DNA from: Sphaerisporangium dianthi | GTDB lineage: Bacteria > Actinomycetota > Actinomycetes > Streptosporangiales > Streptosporangiaceae | Assembly (NCBI RefSeq): GCF_042654065.1 | Contig: NZ_JBHSFP010000003.1 | Location: forward strand, 186,001 to 250,000 | Direction: 5' to 3' | Length of the DNA: 64,000 nucleotides | Part shown: piece by piece, positions 6,494-15,290 of the stretch | Numbering within the stretch: the first letter of the stretch is position 1 | How the letters are laid out: every line of letters starts with the position of its first letter | Program-made: the position numbers and the translations under genes | Notes under the pieces: model-generated | What the model was told of the DNA's origin: nothing | What the model saw: only the letters and a program-made list of their open reading frames with translations | Database searches by the model: none

Positions 6494-9217
6494 TCAGGAC
6501 GGGCCGGCGGCCGGTTCGCCGGCCCCCTGCCCCCGGAGTTCCCCGGATGTGCCGGTGAGCCTGTGGTGCAGGCGGCGGGCCTGCCGCACCAGCTCGGTGA
6601 CCCGCCGCCGGCCCGCCGTCTCGGCGACCACCGCCACCGCGCCCCGCGCGTCCGCCCATTCGGCCACGTCGGCCGCGAACGTCATCAGCCGGGTGTGCGC
6701 GCTGGTGGCCCGCTCGCCGGGCCCTGGCAGGCAGGCGGGCAGCAGGCCGGCCATCACCTGCCACACCTGCCGGTGCGCCCCCTGCTCGGCCGCAGCCTTG
6801 AGCGCGGCGATGACGGCGGAAGGGCTGTCTCCGCCGCGCTTGAGCAGGTCGCCGAGCTGCACGCCGGTCTCCTCGCCCGGCAGGCCGCCGGTGGCCGCCA
6901 GGCGCAGGAACGGCCCCACGGCCCCGCCGGAAGGGCCCGCGAGCAGGAAGTGCGCCAGCACCAGCGCCAGGCCGGGGCCTCCCGGCCCCTCGGCGGTGGC
7001 CAGAAGCTGGAGATCCTCGGCCTTCGGCTTTTCCAGCGGCCAGAACGACTTCAGCGCGTAGGCCGATCGGGCGGCGGCAAGTTCCCGGTGCCCGGCCAGC
7101 ACGGCGAGGAGCATCTTGCACGACTCGTCGTGGAAGCGGAAGACCAGCAGGTCGCCCAGCACCTCCTGGTACTCGGGGCCGGACACGAACTCGGAGGTGA
7201 TGCGGGTGTCCCCTTCGTGGGTGCCCCAGCACAGCACCGTCCGCGGCTCGGCGGGACGGCCGGTGAGCCACCGGGCGACCTTGCGCCCCGTCTCCCCGGT
7301 CAGGCGCGCCGCCCGCGCGGCGACCTCCGCGGGGACGGTGCGGCCGAGCCGGAGCAATGCCTGCCGCAGGTCCAGCGGCAGCGCCTCGGCGCCGTCACGT
7401 TCGTAGCCCTCCAGCCGCTGCACCAGCGCGTCCGCGTCGAGCACGCCGTTGGCGCGGGTCGGCGTGGCCAGCAGGTACGGCGGCAGCCGCCCCTCCACCT
7501 GCGCCCGGTAGACCTCGGCGAAACGGGCGAGCGGCATGATCTTCCCGGCGGGGCCGTGCGTCATCTCGGGAACCCGCTCCTCGACGGTCGCCCGCCACTC
7601 CACAGGCGCTCTGAGCTCCGCGCCGGGGTCGGTCAGCTCTCTGGCCATCGCCGCGGCCCACTCGGCGGTGCGCCACCACGGCCGCCACCCGTAGCGGTCG
7701 TCATCGCACCGTGCGGCGAGCGGGGCCAGCGCGCCGGCCAGCGCGGCCCGTTCCCGGCCGTCCGGTCGTGCCGCCAGCCGGACGAAGCCGTCCAGCCACA
7801 TCTCAGAGCTCAGCCAGTCGAACTCGCGCAACCTGAGCCGTGCCAGCGCCTCGGGAGCCCGTGCGGCCGGCATCGGCACGGGCTCGGGCACGTGCGGGAG
7901 CGGCGCGGGGACGAAAGGCACGGGCTCGGGCTCGGACGCCGCCTCGCCGCCGAAGACGGCCGCAAGCCGCACACCCTGATGGGCGGGCAGCGTCGCGACG
8001 GCGTCCCTGATCGTCTCGGCGCCCAGCGGGCCGAACCGGCCCGCGTGCTTGACGGCCAGCTTCACCGCGCGCTCGCGGGCCTCGCCCGACTCGCACACCA
8101 GCGCGGCGGCCAGCGCGGGCGCGTAGGCGTCCACATCGGCGGCGGGGCCCTTCAGCAGCCGGTCGAGCCAGGCGAGCCCGGCCCGCACCAGCCTGCCCTC
8201 AGGACGGAACAGCAGCCCCTCGACGGCCTCGCCCGCCTCGGCCGGCGGCACCGGGCCTGATCGGCGGACCTGCCTGAGCGCCAGATCGGCGACGTTCGCC
8301 GGAGCGGAGGCGAGCAAGGCCAGATAGTCGCGAAGATGCGGGGCGGTCTCCTCGGGCGCCGGGTCGAGCAGTTCGTGCAGGCGTACGAAGAACCGCTGGT
8401 CGGCGGCCTGGCCCCCGCGCAGGAACCGGCCGCGGCAGCCGGCGAGCACCCTCTCGCGCTCGACGCGGCCGTCCGCGGCCAGCGCGGTCAGGGCCTCCGC
8501 CCACCCCTCGTCGGAGCGCAGCAGCCTGCCCGCGCCCTCGGCCGAGAACAACCGTGGCACCATCACGGGCAGCAGAGGGTCATCGGGCAGCTCGCCGGCG
8601 GCCGTGGCCGCCGCCCAGGCGAGGGTCAGCGGGTCGTGCTCGGGCGGCTCGGCCCCGGTGGCGCGCAGCAAGGCCAGAGGCAGCCGCACCCGCCGGTCGG
8701 CGACGGGCCGCGAACCGCGCAGCCGCTGCGCCAGCCGAACCGCGAGGTCGCGCTGCCAGGCGGCGGGCCTGGCCGCCACGACCCGCAGGATCAACGGGAC
8801 GTCGTCGATCTCGAGGGGCTCGAAGCCCCGCTCGAAGTCACGCCTGTTGAGCCAGGCGGCGACGGCCGCGGCGCCCGCGATGGTGCCCGCGCCCGCGACG
8901 CGCATGGGCTCCATCCAGCCGTCGGCCGGTTCAGCGGCGGGGTGGTCGTGCAGCTCGGCCAGGGCGTACACCGACCGGCCCTCCCGCTCGGCCCGCTCGA
9001 CGAGCACCGCCCAGCGGGCCCGGCGCTCCCGCTCGCGTTCCTCTTCCTTGAGCCGCCCCGCCCGGCGCGCCTCCGGCAGGTGGCCGGGCAGCTCACGGGC
9101 CACCTCGAGGCGCCGCGCCTCGTCGAAGCCGATCACCAGCTTCGCGACGGCGGCGGCGTCACCGTCGTCTATCGCCGTGCGGACCTCATCCCAGGCGTTC
9201 GTCATGAGCGCGACCAT
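6494..9217 (-). CDS. Large helical protein, probable DUF6493 family
   Basis: 907 aa from the ATG at 9217, which follows GGAGGG seven bases upstream. It opens MVALMTNAWDEVRTAIDDGDAAAVAKLV, then has a charged stretch and a segment GAGTIAGAAAVAAWLNRRDFERG that matches my memory of DUF6493 proteins, which often sit near SWIM zinc-finger genes in actinobacteria. The remainder looks like alpha-helical HEAT/TPR-type repeats rich in Ala, Leu, Arg and Glu. No catalytic motif, signal peptide or membrane segment is visible. No SWIM gene lies beside it here. Function unknown; family assignment is moderate. Confidence 0.72.
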   Translation of the reverse strand: MVALMTNAWDEVRTAIDDGDAAAVAKLVIGFDEARRLEVARELPGHLPEARRAGRLKEEERERERRARWAVLVERAEREGRSVYALAELHDHPAAEPADGWMEPMRVAGAGTIAGAAAVAAWLNRRDFERGFEPLEIDDVPLILRVVAARPAAWQRDLAVRLAQRLRGSRPVADRRVRLPLALLRATGAEPPEHDPLTLAWAAATAAGELPDDPLLPVMVPRLFSAEGAGRLLRSDEGWAEALTALAADGRVERERVLAGCRGRFLRGGQAADQRFFVRLHELLDPAPEETAPHLRDYLALLASAPANVADLALRQVRRSGPVPPAEAGEAVEGLLFRPEGRLVRAGLAWLDRLLKGPAADVDAYAPALAAALVCESGEARERAVKLAVKHAGRFGPLGAETIRDAVATLPAHQGVRLAAVFGGEAASEPEPVPFVPAPLPHVPEPVPMPAARAPEALARLRLREFDWLSSEMWLDGFVRLAARPDGRERAALAGALAPLAARCDDDRYGWRPWWRTAEWAAAMARELTDPGAELRAPVEWRATVEERVPEMTHGPAGKIMPLARFAEVYRAQVEGRLPPYLLATPTRANGVLDADALVQRLEGYERDGAEALPLDLRQALLRLGRTVPAEVAARAARLTGETGRKVARWLTGRPAEPRTVLCWGTHEGDTRITSEFVSGPEYQEVLGDLLVFRFHDESCKMLLAVLAGHRELAAARSAYALKSFWPLEKPKAEDLQLLATAEGPGGPGLALVLAHFLLAGPSGGAVGPFLRLAATGGLPGEETGVQLGDLLKRGGDSPSAVIAALKAAAEQGAHRQVWQVMAGLLPACLPGPGERATSAHTRLMTFAADVAEWADARGAVAVVAETAGRRRVTELVRQARRLHHRLTGTSGELRGQGAGEPAAGPS

Positions 9218-9520
9218 AGGGGAGCCCTCCGACAAAGAGCGGGGGCCGGCGTGCCGGGCCCGGTGGGCGCCCCGGCCCAGGGCAGGGTTTGTGCGGGCGC
9301 GGGCGGACGGGTGGCCCCGGGCAGGCGGCGGCACCGGTGGGCGCGGGGCGGTAAAGGCGGTCTGGGGGAGGGCGGGAGCGGCGCTGACCGAGGGTTGGGC
9401 GTCCGCTGACCGGGCTCCTCCTAGCGTGGCGGTGAGTGGTCGCGCCGCCCGCTCCGGCGCGCGTGAGGAACGGCGCCGGAGCGCGGCCGCGCGAGGGGAC
9501 GAGATCGGAAAGCACCGCCT
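9218..9520. other. Divergent intergenic region (303 bp)
   Basis: Lies between the DUF6493-like gene and the PAP2 gene and must hold both promoters. A TAGCGT hexamer at 9422-9427 is a plausible -10 element for the plus-strand gene, but no convincing -35 is spaced correctly. No small gene is seen. Confidence 0.4.
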
Positions 9521-10195
9521 GTGACCAGAAGAGCGCTCGACATCCTGGGGCTTCCCCTGCTGCTGCTCGCCGTCGCGCTCGTCCTCGGCCTCGCCGCCAG
9601 GACCCCGCAGTGGACCGGCGCCGACCTTCGCCTGGAAGCGGCGGTGCGCGCCACGCGGTCCGGCCCGCTCACGGCGCTCGCCCACGCCCTGCACGCCGGA
9701 TTCTCCCCGCCCGCCGGGGTGACCATGATCGCGCTGCTCGCCGCCGGCCTGCTGCTGGCCCGGCGGCCCCGCACGGCGCTGATCGCGTCCTCGCTGGTCA
9801 CGGCCGGGTGGACGGTCAACTCCGCCATCAAGGCGCTCATCGACCGGCCCCGGCCGCCGGTCGCCTTCCAGCTCGTCCCGGAGCTCGGGCACGACAGCTT
9901 CCCCAGCGGCCACGTGGCCCTGACCATGTCGCTGGTGATCGCCGCGGCCTACCTCGCCCGCCGCACCCGCTGCTTCCCGGCGGTCGTCGCGGCGGGCGTC
10001 GTGCTGGTGGTCGCGCAGGCGCTCGCCCGGCTTTACCTGGGCGTCCACCATCCGACGGACGTGGCCGCGTCGATCCTCACCAGCACGGCGGGCGCCGGAG
10101 CCGTCCTCCGGCTGAGCGCGGCGCGCCGGGGCCGCCTCGCCGGCGAGCCCGGCCGGGAGGGCGTCTCGCGCGCGGTCACCGGACCGCGGTCCTAG
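9521..10195 (+). CDS. PAP2-family membrane phosphatase
   Basis: 224 aa, GTG start at 9521. Lipid-phosphate phosphatase with about five or six membrane segments. The three family motifs are present: KALIDRPRPP near residue 105, FPSGH near 127, and ARLYLGVHHPTD near 167, in which the usual Ser-Arg is Ala-Arg. It probably dephosphorylates undecaprenyl pyrophosphate, phosphatidic acid or a similar lipid at the outer membrane face. The start has only a weak ribosome site. Confidence 0.85.
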   Translation: MTRRALDILGLPLLLLAVALVLGLAARTPQWTGADLRLEAAVRATRSGPLTALAHALHAGFSPPAGVTMIALLAAGLLLARRPRTALIASSLVTAGWTVNSAIKALIDRPRPPVAFQLVPELGHDSFPSGHVALTMSLVIAAAYLARRTRCFPAVVAAGVVLVVAQALARLYLGVHHPTDVAASILTSTAGAGAVLRLSAARRGRLAGEPGREGVSRAVTGPRS

Positions 10196-10229
10196 CGCCG
10201 AGGCCCGTCCCGCCGTCCGCGGCCGCCCG

Positions 10230-10613
10230 TCAGCCGTCCTGGGCGCCCGGAGAGGGCGGCGCGGCGCCGGAGACCCCCGTCAGCGAGGCGGCCACGTCGG
10301 GGTCGAGGGCGAAGGCCGAGTCCAGGTGGGTCAGCGCGAGCAGGCGGCGCAGGAATCCGTCCGCGCCGGCGAGACGCACCCATCCGCCCGACCGCCCGGC
10401 CTTGCGGCTGACGTCGAGCAGGAGCCAGAGGCCGCCCGAGTCGCAGAACCCCAGCCCGGACACGTCGAGGACGAGACGGTCGCATCCTCGCGCCAGCAGG
10501 TCCTCCAGCGCTTTGCCCGCCTTCCCCCGCGTGGTCGCGTCGAGTTCGCCGTCCATCGCGACCACCGTGCAGGCGGGATCGCGATGAGAGGCGATCGCCA
10601 GCTTCAAAGGCAT
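10230..10613 (-). CDS. STAS-domain anti-sigma factor antagonist
   Basis: 127 aa from the ATG at 10613, with GGAG seven bases upstream. The fold matches anti-anti-sigma factors: MDGELDATTRGKAGKALEDLL, then LVLDVSGLGFCDSGGLWLL, in which the serine of CDSGG is the expected phosphorylation site. In its unphosphorylated form such a protein binds an RsbW-like kinase and frees a sigma factor. Two RsbW-like kinases occur in this window (11908 and 59532). A longer upstream reading in this frame runs antisense to ppk2 and is rejected. The C-terminus is Pro/Ala-rich. Confidence 0.85.
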   Translation of the reverse strand: MPLKLAIASHRDPACTVVAMDGELDATTRGKAGKALEDLLARGCDRLVLDVSGLGFCDSGGLWLLLDVSRKAGRSGGWVRLAGADGFLRRLLALTHLDSAFALDPDVAASLTGVSGAAPPSPGAQDG

Positions 10614-10718
10614 CGGGCCGCTCCCTTTGCCGAACGTCGAAGACGGCAGCGTCATCACATGGACAGTGTCCCCATCGTTGCACCGTGCCATCGCGTACGG
10701 ACCTATTAGACGGGCTAT

Positions 10719-10741
10719 GTACCTCGATCGAGATGTGAAAC
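10719..10741 (-). promoter_or_regulatory. Possible SigB/SigF-like promoter for the STAS gene
   Basis: On the minus strand GTTT at 10741-10738 is followed after 13 bases by AGGTAC at 10724-10719, close to the actinobacterial stress-sigma pattern GTTT-N14-16-GGGTA. The spacer is one base short and the -10 imperfect, so this is a weak call. Confidence 0.25.
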
Positions 10742-10787
10742 CACCCGGTGCGTCGGAAACATTCTGTTCATATGTAATGCTGACGTT

Positions 10788-11765
10788 ATGGAGTCGGCAC
10801 CCTCGGACATCCTCTATCCGCAGTCCACCGAGTCGAGCGAGCTTCTCGACAGCACTCCCGGGCTGTGGGTGGACGCCAGCGACGACGACGATCCGGTCCT
10901 GCTGTACGCCGATGGGCGTACGGTCGACACCTGGAGGGAGCACTATCCCTACACCGAGCGGATGTCGCGCTCGGAGTACGAGCAGACCAAGCGGCTGCTG
11001 CAGATCGAGCTGCTCAAGCTGCAATATTGGATCAAGGACGCCGGGGGCCGCCTGGTGATCCTCTTCGAGGGCCGCGACGCCGCGGGCAAGGGCGGCACGA
11101 TCAAGCGGTTCATGGAGCACCTCAACCCGCGCGGCGCGACCGTCGTGGCCCTGGAGAAGCCCAGCGAGCGCGAGCGCACGCAGTGGTACTTCCAGCGGTA
11201 CGTCGCCCACCTGCCCGCCGCGGGGGAGATCGTCCTGTTCGACCGGTCGTGGTACAACCGCGCCGGTGTGGAGCGGGTCATGGGCTTCTGCAGCCCCGAG
11301 GAGTACCAGGAGTTCATGCTGCAGGCGCCGCTGCTGGAGCGGATGCTCGTGCGCGAGGGCATCCATCTCGTCAAGCTGTGGTTCTCGGTGTCCCGCCGCG
11401 AGCAGCGCACCCGGTTCGTCATCCGCCAGGTCGACCCGGTGCGGCAGTGGAAGCTGTCGCCGATGGACCTGCAGTCGCTCGACAAGTGGAGCGACTACAC
11501 CAGGGCCAAGGAGGACATGTTCCTCAACACCGACACCGAGGACGCGCCCTGGACCGTCATCAAGAGCAACGACAAGAAGCGCGGGCGCGTCGAGGCCATG
11601 CGCCACGTCCTCAATTTGTTCGAGTACAGCAACAAGGACCACCAGGTCGTCAGCGCCCCGGACCCGCTCATCGTGCGCTCCGCCGCCGACATCGTCGATG
11701 AGGACAAGTCCGACAGGGAAGGCCCGCTGGACCTGCCCGCCGCCGAGGGCACGGGAACGAGATGA
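10788..11765 (+). CDS. ppk2: Polyphosphate kinase 2 (PPK2)
   Basis: 325 aa, ATG at 10788. Transfers phosphate between polyphosphate and a nucleoside diphosphate or monophosphate in the cytoplasm. The PPK2 core holds Walker A GRDAAGKGG at about residues 95-103, the lid segment ALEKPSERERTQWYFQRYV, Walker B FDRSWYNRAGVERVMGF, and KWSDYTRAKEDMF near the end. Length and order match a single-domain PPK2. It is divergent from the STAS gene, fitting a stress and energy locus. Whether it prefers GDP, ADP or AMP is not visible. Confidence 0.92.
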   Translation: MESAPSDILYPQSTESSELLDSTPGLWVDASDDDDPVLLYADGRTVDTWREHYPYTERMSRSEYEQTKRLLQIELLKLQYWIKDAGGRLVILFEGRDAAGKGGTIKRFMEHLNPRGATVVALEKPSERERTQWYFQRYVAHLPAAGEIVLFDRSWYNRAGVERVMGFCSPEEYQEFMLQAPLLERMLVREGIHLVKLWFSVSRREQRTRFVIRQVDPVRQWKLSPMDLQSLDKWSDYTRAKEDMFLNTDTEDAPWTVIKSNDKKRGRVEAMRHVLNLFEYSNKDHQVVSAPDPLIVRSAADIVDEDKSDREGPLDLPAAEGTGTR

Positions 11766-11802
11766 CCGGGCCCGGGCGCGCCGCGGGCGCAGACCGGTGA
11801 GT

Positions 11803-11816
11803 GGGAGCGCTCCCGA
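11803..11816. promoter_or_regulatory. CebR/LacI-type operator-like site
   Basis: TGGGAGCGCTCCCG matches 13 of 14 bases of TGGGAGCGCTCCCA, the known operator of cellobiose repressor CebR and related LacI regulators in actinobacteria. It is 92 bp upstream of the RsbW-like gene and 38 bp after ppk2. No sugar transporter, glycosidase or LacI gene lies in the window, so the site is an orphan here. Confidence 0.5.
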
Positions 11817-11907
11817 TGGAGACTGCTTTCCTACCTTTCGGCGACATCGCCCGGGCCGGTCCGGGCGTCCTTAACAGGGTGCGGGCAGATGACTACCGGG
11901 GGGTCGC

Positions 11908-12372
11908 ATGACTTCATCAGGATTCGGCAGGGCGCAATCAGACAGTGACCGTGTCCTGCACCTCGCCGGGGATCCTGACGCCGTCGCCCGCGCCCGGCGG
12001 CTGGTGTCCTCGGCGCTCGGCAAGAACCACCCGCTCCACGACGACTGCGTACTTCTGACCAGCGAGATCGCCACCAACGCGGTCGTGCACTCCGACTCGG
12101 GGCACGGCGGGACGTTCACGCTCAGCGTCTCCTACTCCGCGGAATGGGTGCGCATCGCCGTCCAGGACGCCGGCTCGCTGGACCCGCCGTTCGGGTGGCG
12201 GCCCTCCTCGCCGCTGGACACCGGCGGCCGAGGCCTGCTCCTGCTGGAGGCGCTCGCCCACCGCTGGGGGTTCATCAGGGAGGCGGGGACCAACAACGTC
12301 TGGTTCGAGATGCACGTCGACATGCTGAACCCCTCGGCCGGCTCCAACGGCTCCCTGCGGATCGCCCGCTGA
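11908..12372 (+). CDS. RsbW-like ATP-binding protein (anti-sigma serine kinase)
   Basis: 154 aa, ATG at 11908. Single HATPase_c domain of the RsbW/SpoIIAB-like type: N box LLTSEIATNAVVHS near residue 54, G1 box DAGS near 90, and G2 box GGRGLLLLEALAHRWG near 112. Proteins of this kind bind a sigma factor or phosphorylate a STAS partner; a STAS antagonist is encoded 1.3 kb upstream. No sigma factor gene is adjacent. It is preceded by a CebR-type operator-like site. Confidence 0.85.
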   Translation: MTSSGFGRAQSDSDRVLHLAGDPDAVARARRLVSSALGKNHPLHDDCVLLTSEIATNAVVHSDSGHGGTFTLSVSYSAEWVRIAVQDAGSLDPPFGWRPSSPLDTGGRGLLLLEALAHRWGFIREAGTNNVWFEMHVDMLNPSAGSNGSLRIAR

Positions 12373-12383
12373 CGCCACCCGCC

Positions 12384-12431
12384 CGCCCCACCCGCCCGGT
12401 CGAGGCAGGACGGGGCGGGCCGGGCAGGGCG
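12384..12431. terminator. Possible bidirectional terminator
   Basis: Between two convergent stops, a C-rich arm (CCCACCCGCCCGG) faces a G-rich arm (CCGGGCAGGGCGGGG) across about 20 bases. The pairing is imperfect. Confidence 0.35.
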
Positions 12432-12487
12432 GGGTCAGAGCAAGGGCGGGGAAGACACGCGGGGCAGGAGCCGCTCGGCCCCGCCTT

Positions 12488-13462
12488 TCAGGGCAGGTCG
12501 AGGCGGCACAGGCCCTCGGCCAGCACCTTGGTCGTCAGGCGGGTGCGGCTGTCGCAGCCGAGCTTGGCGAAGATGTGCTCCAGGTGTGTGGTCACCGTGC
12601 GCACGCTGAGCACCAGCGCCGCGGCGATCTGCGGGTTGGAGTCGCCCAGCGCGACCCTGGTGAGCACCTCGACCTCCCGCGCCGTCAGGTCGTAGGGCAG
12701 GACGCACGGCCGCTCGGCGATCACGGCGCCCTGGATGGCGCCGTGGAAGCCGACGCCCGCGCGGTGGACGCGCACCTCGCGCCACTGGCCGCCGCAGTCC
12801 TGCCACAGCCCCCGCCGCGACAGCTCGCGCGAGTCGATGAAGTCCCTGGCCAGCTCGGCCATCGCCGGCTCGCGCCCGATGGCCTCCGACGCGGGCCACC
12901 CGGCGACCGCGCGCCGCCGCCCGCCGCGCTCGAACGCGACCGCGTGGTACCCCGGCGGCAGCCCCATCGGGTCGATCACGCATCTGGTGAGGTCGGTGAC
13001 GTGGGCCAGCGCGCCGGAGACGGCGCTGATCACCGTGGCGGTCTCGGGCGGCAGCGTGTCGCGGCTGCTGACGTGCAGCAGGCCGGTGTAGCGGCCCTCG
13101 TCCACGAACAGCGGCGAGGTCAGCCCCGACCGCCACCCGTACGGCTCGAGATGCCTGCGGTAGTAGAGCTCCGTGCCCGGCGACCCCATCGTCAGCGGGA
13201 CGCGCGCGGTCATGGCGCGGCGGTAGGGGTCGAGCCGGGCGTACTCCTCGGCGGCGTCCGCGTCCACCCGGGCGTACCCCGAGGAGACCAGGCTGCGATG
13301 GCGGCCGGTCGCCGGGTCGAACGCGACGAACTCGTAGGCCTCCACCGGGATGATCTTCCGGAGGGCCGTCATGGCGCCGTGAGCCCCCGACCCGCCCGCC
13401 ACCTGGAACCCCACTTCGGTGAACGCGTGGAGGTGGCGTGCGCTCAGGGTGATCGAATCCAT
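12488..13462 (-). CDS. LuxR-type (NarL-fold HTH) transcriptional regulator
   Basis: 324 aa from the ATG at 13462, which has GGAGG at good spacing; a start further out at 13519 lacks one. The N-terminal 240 residues look like a GAF/PAS-like sensory region without a receiver Asp signature. The C-terminal 60 residues are a LuxR helix-turn-helix (LTAREVEVLTRVALGDSNPQ, then VRTVTTHLEHIFAKLG). It is divergent from an oligopeptide transporter operon. A 22-bp sequence in that divergent gap recurs exactly upstream of the peptidase operon at 35 kb, so this is the prime candidate regulator of both. Confidence 0.88.
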   Translation of the reverse strand: MDSITLSARHLHAFTEVGFQVAGGSGAHGAMTALRKIIPVEAYEFVAFDPATGRHRSLVSSGYARVDADAAEEYARLDPYRRAMTARVPLTMGSPGTELYYRRHLEPYGWRSGLTSPLFVDEGRYTGLLHVSSRDTLPPETATVISAVSGALAHVTDLTRCVIDPMGLPPGYHAVAFERGGRRRAVAGWPASEAIGREPAMAELARDFIDSRELSRRGLWQDCGGQWREVRVHRAGVGFHGAIQGAVIAERPCVLPYDLTAREVEVLTRVALGDSNPQIAAALVLSVRTVTTHLEHIFAKLGCDSRTRLTTKVLAEGLCRLDLP

Positions 13463-13504
13463 CAGTCCTCCGCGCTCAGCTTGCCCGACCCAGATCTTTT
13501 CATG

Positions 13505-13526
13505 GAATACGTAAACCATCCGATGC
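13505..13526 (+). promoter_or_regulatory. 22-bp shared element, copy 1 (transporter promoter)
   Basis: Begins GAATACGTAAACC and ends CATCCGATGC; it contains the small palindromes TACGTA and CATCCGATG. An identical 22-mer, inverted, lies at 35089-35110. A CACTG follows four bases later at both sites. Here the element ends 15 bp before a TATTTA hexamer (13542-13547) that could be the -10 box, so it would cover the -35 zone, a usual activator position. Confidence 0.7.
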
Positions 13527-13591
13527 AGTCCACTGCCCTGCTATTTAGCCTCTCCGGCATCACGCCGGAGCGACGGAGAGGCAGAGGAACA

Positions 13592-15196
13592 GTGACGGTC
13601 CACAAGAAGGCGCGAGGTGCCGCCGTCCTCCTCGCGGCGGCGCTCGGCCTGAGCGCGTGCGGCGGCTCCAGTGGGAACACGGGCGGTGACCAGGGCGGAC
13701 AGGGGCCGAAGCAGTTCTCCGTCGCGCTCAACGAGCCTGACCATCTCACGCCCGGCAACACCTCCAGCAGCTATTCCATCACCGTTCTCCAGGCGTTGTT
13801 CGACACGCTCGTCGTGATCGACCCCCAGGGACGGCCGCAGATGCGCGCCGCCGAGTCGGTGACGAGCCAGGACCAGAAGACCTGGACCATCAAGATCAAA
13901 ACCGGCCAGAAGTTCCACAACGGCGAGGCGGTCACCGCCGAGAGCTTCGCCGACGCCTGGAACGCCGCCGCCTACGGTCCCAACGCGTGGACCAACAACT
14001 ACTATTTCGCCAACATCGAAGGCTACGACAAGCTCAACCCCGAGGCCGAGGGCGCGAAGCCCGGGACCGACAAGCTGAGCGGCCTGAAGGTCGTCGACCC
14101 CGCCACGCTGGAGGTCCACCTCACCGCGCCGTTCAGCCAGTTCCCGATCACGCTGGCCTACACCGGCTTCGCGCCGATGCCCAAGGCCGCCTTCGCCGAC
14201 CTGAAGGCCTACGACCAGAAGCCGATCGGCAACGGCCCCTTCGCCCTGGACGGCGACTGGGCGCACAACCAGCAGATCAAGCTGAAGAAGTTCGACGGCT
14301 ACGCCGGCCCGCGCGCGGCCAAGTCCGGCGCCGTCCTGTTCAAGATCTACGCCAGCCGCGACACCGCGTACACCGACCTGCGGGCCAACAAGGTCGACCT
14401 GCTGCAGACCATCCCGCCGGCGAGCGCGCCGGAGGCCAAGAAGCTGCTCGGCGACCGCTTCGTGCCCACGCCCAGCGGCACCATGGACTACCTCGGCTTC
14501 CCGACCTTCGACAAGCGGTTCCAGAACGCCGACCTGCGCAAGGCGATCTCGATGGCGATCGACCGGCAGGGCATCGTGGACGCCGTCTACAACGGCGCGT
14601 TCAAGCCGATGGGCTCGCTGCTGGCGCCGCTGGTGCCGGGCTACCGCGAGGGCGCCTGCGGCGAGGCGTGCACCTACGACGCGGCCAAGGCCAAGGCGCT
14701 GTTCGACAAGGCGGGCGGGTTGTCCGGAACGCTGAACCTCTACTTCTCCAACGCCGACCCCAGCTACGAGCAGTGGATGACGGCCGTCGCCAACCAGCTC
14801 AAGCAGAACCTCGGCATCGCCGACATCCAGTTCAAGAAGATCCCGGCCGCCGACTACCTCTCCACGCTTCGCGAGAAGAAGGAGGACGGCCCCTACCGCA
14901 ACAACTGGGTCATGGACTACCCGAGCCCGCAGAACTACCTTGAGTCGATGTGGGGCGCGGGCAACCGCATGGGCTGGGAGAACAAGCAGTTCAACGACCT
15001 GATCGCCAAGGCCAACGCGGCGCCGAGCATGGAGGCGAGCATCCCGCTCTACCAGCAGGCGGAGGACGTCGCGCTGGCCGAGATGCCGATGATCCCGCTG
15101 TGGAACTGGCAGGACCAGGCCGGCTACAGCAACAAGGTCGGCGACGTGCGCATCGACGCCTACAGCCCCAACCTCGACACCATCACGGTCAAGTAA
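13592..15196 (+). CDS. Oligopeptide ABC transporter substrate-binding lipoprotein
   Basis: 534 aa, GTG at 13592 with GAGG upstream. Lipoprotein signal with lipobox LSAC near residue 21, then a Gly/Ser linker and an SBP_bac_5 fold (peptide/nickel binding family 5): ALFDTLVVIDPQGRPQ, the family block ADLRKAISMAIDRQGIVDAVYNG, and a C-terminal QAEDVALAEMPMIPLW. It captures peptides outside the cell and delivers them to the permeases encoded downstream. Family 5 also includes dipeptide, murein-peptide and nickel binders, so the exact ligand is open. Confidence 0.92.
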   Translation: MTVHKKARGAAVLLAAALGLSACGGSSGNTGGDQGGQGPKQFSVALNEPDHLTPGNTSSSYSITVLQALFDTLVVIDPQGRPQMRAAESVTSQDQKTWTIKIKTGQKFHNGEAVTAESFADAWNAAAYGPNAWTNNYYFANIEGYDKLNPEAEGAKPGTDKLSGLKVVDPATLEVHLTAPFSQFPITLAYTGFAPMPKAAFADLKAYDQKPIGNGPFALDGDWAHNQQIKLKKFDGYAGPRAAKSGAVLFKIYASRDTAYTDLRANKVDLLQTIPPASAPEAKKLLGDRFVPTPSGTMDYLGFPTFDKRFQNADLRKAISMAIDRQGIVDAVYNGAFKPMGSLLAPLVPGYREGACGEACTYDAAKAKALFDKAGGLSGTLNLYFSNADPSYEQWMTAVANQLKQNLGIADIQFKKIPAADYLSTLREKKEDGPYRNNWVMDYPSPQNYLESMWGAGNRMGWENKQFNDLIAKANAAPSMEASIPLYQQAEDVALAEMPMIPLWNWQDQAGYSNKVGDVRIDAYSPNLDTITVK

Positions 15197-15290
15197 GGAT
15201 GCACGCGATGGGGACTCCGCCCCCGGTCATGCCTCCCGGCCGGCCGGGGTCCCCGCGCGTCCGGCCGGCCGCCGCCACGGGAGGCGGCAG

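Noticed and set aside
10614..11642. Upstream extension of the STAS protein
   Set aside because: It is antisense to ppk2; the ATG at 10613 has a proper ribosome site.
12575..13591. Upstream extension of the oligopeptide binding protein frame
   Set aside because: It runs antisense through the LuxR gene and the promoter; the lipoprotein signal starts at the GTG at 13592.
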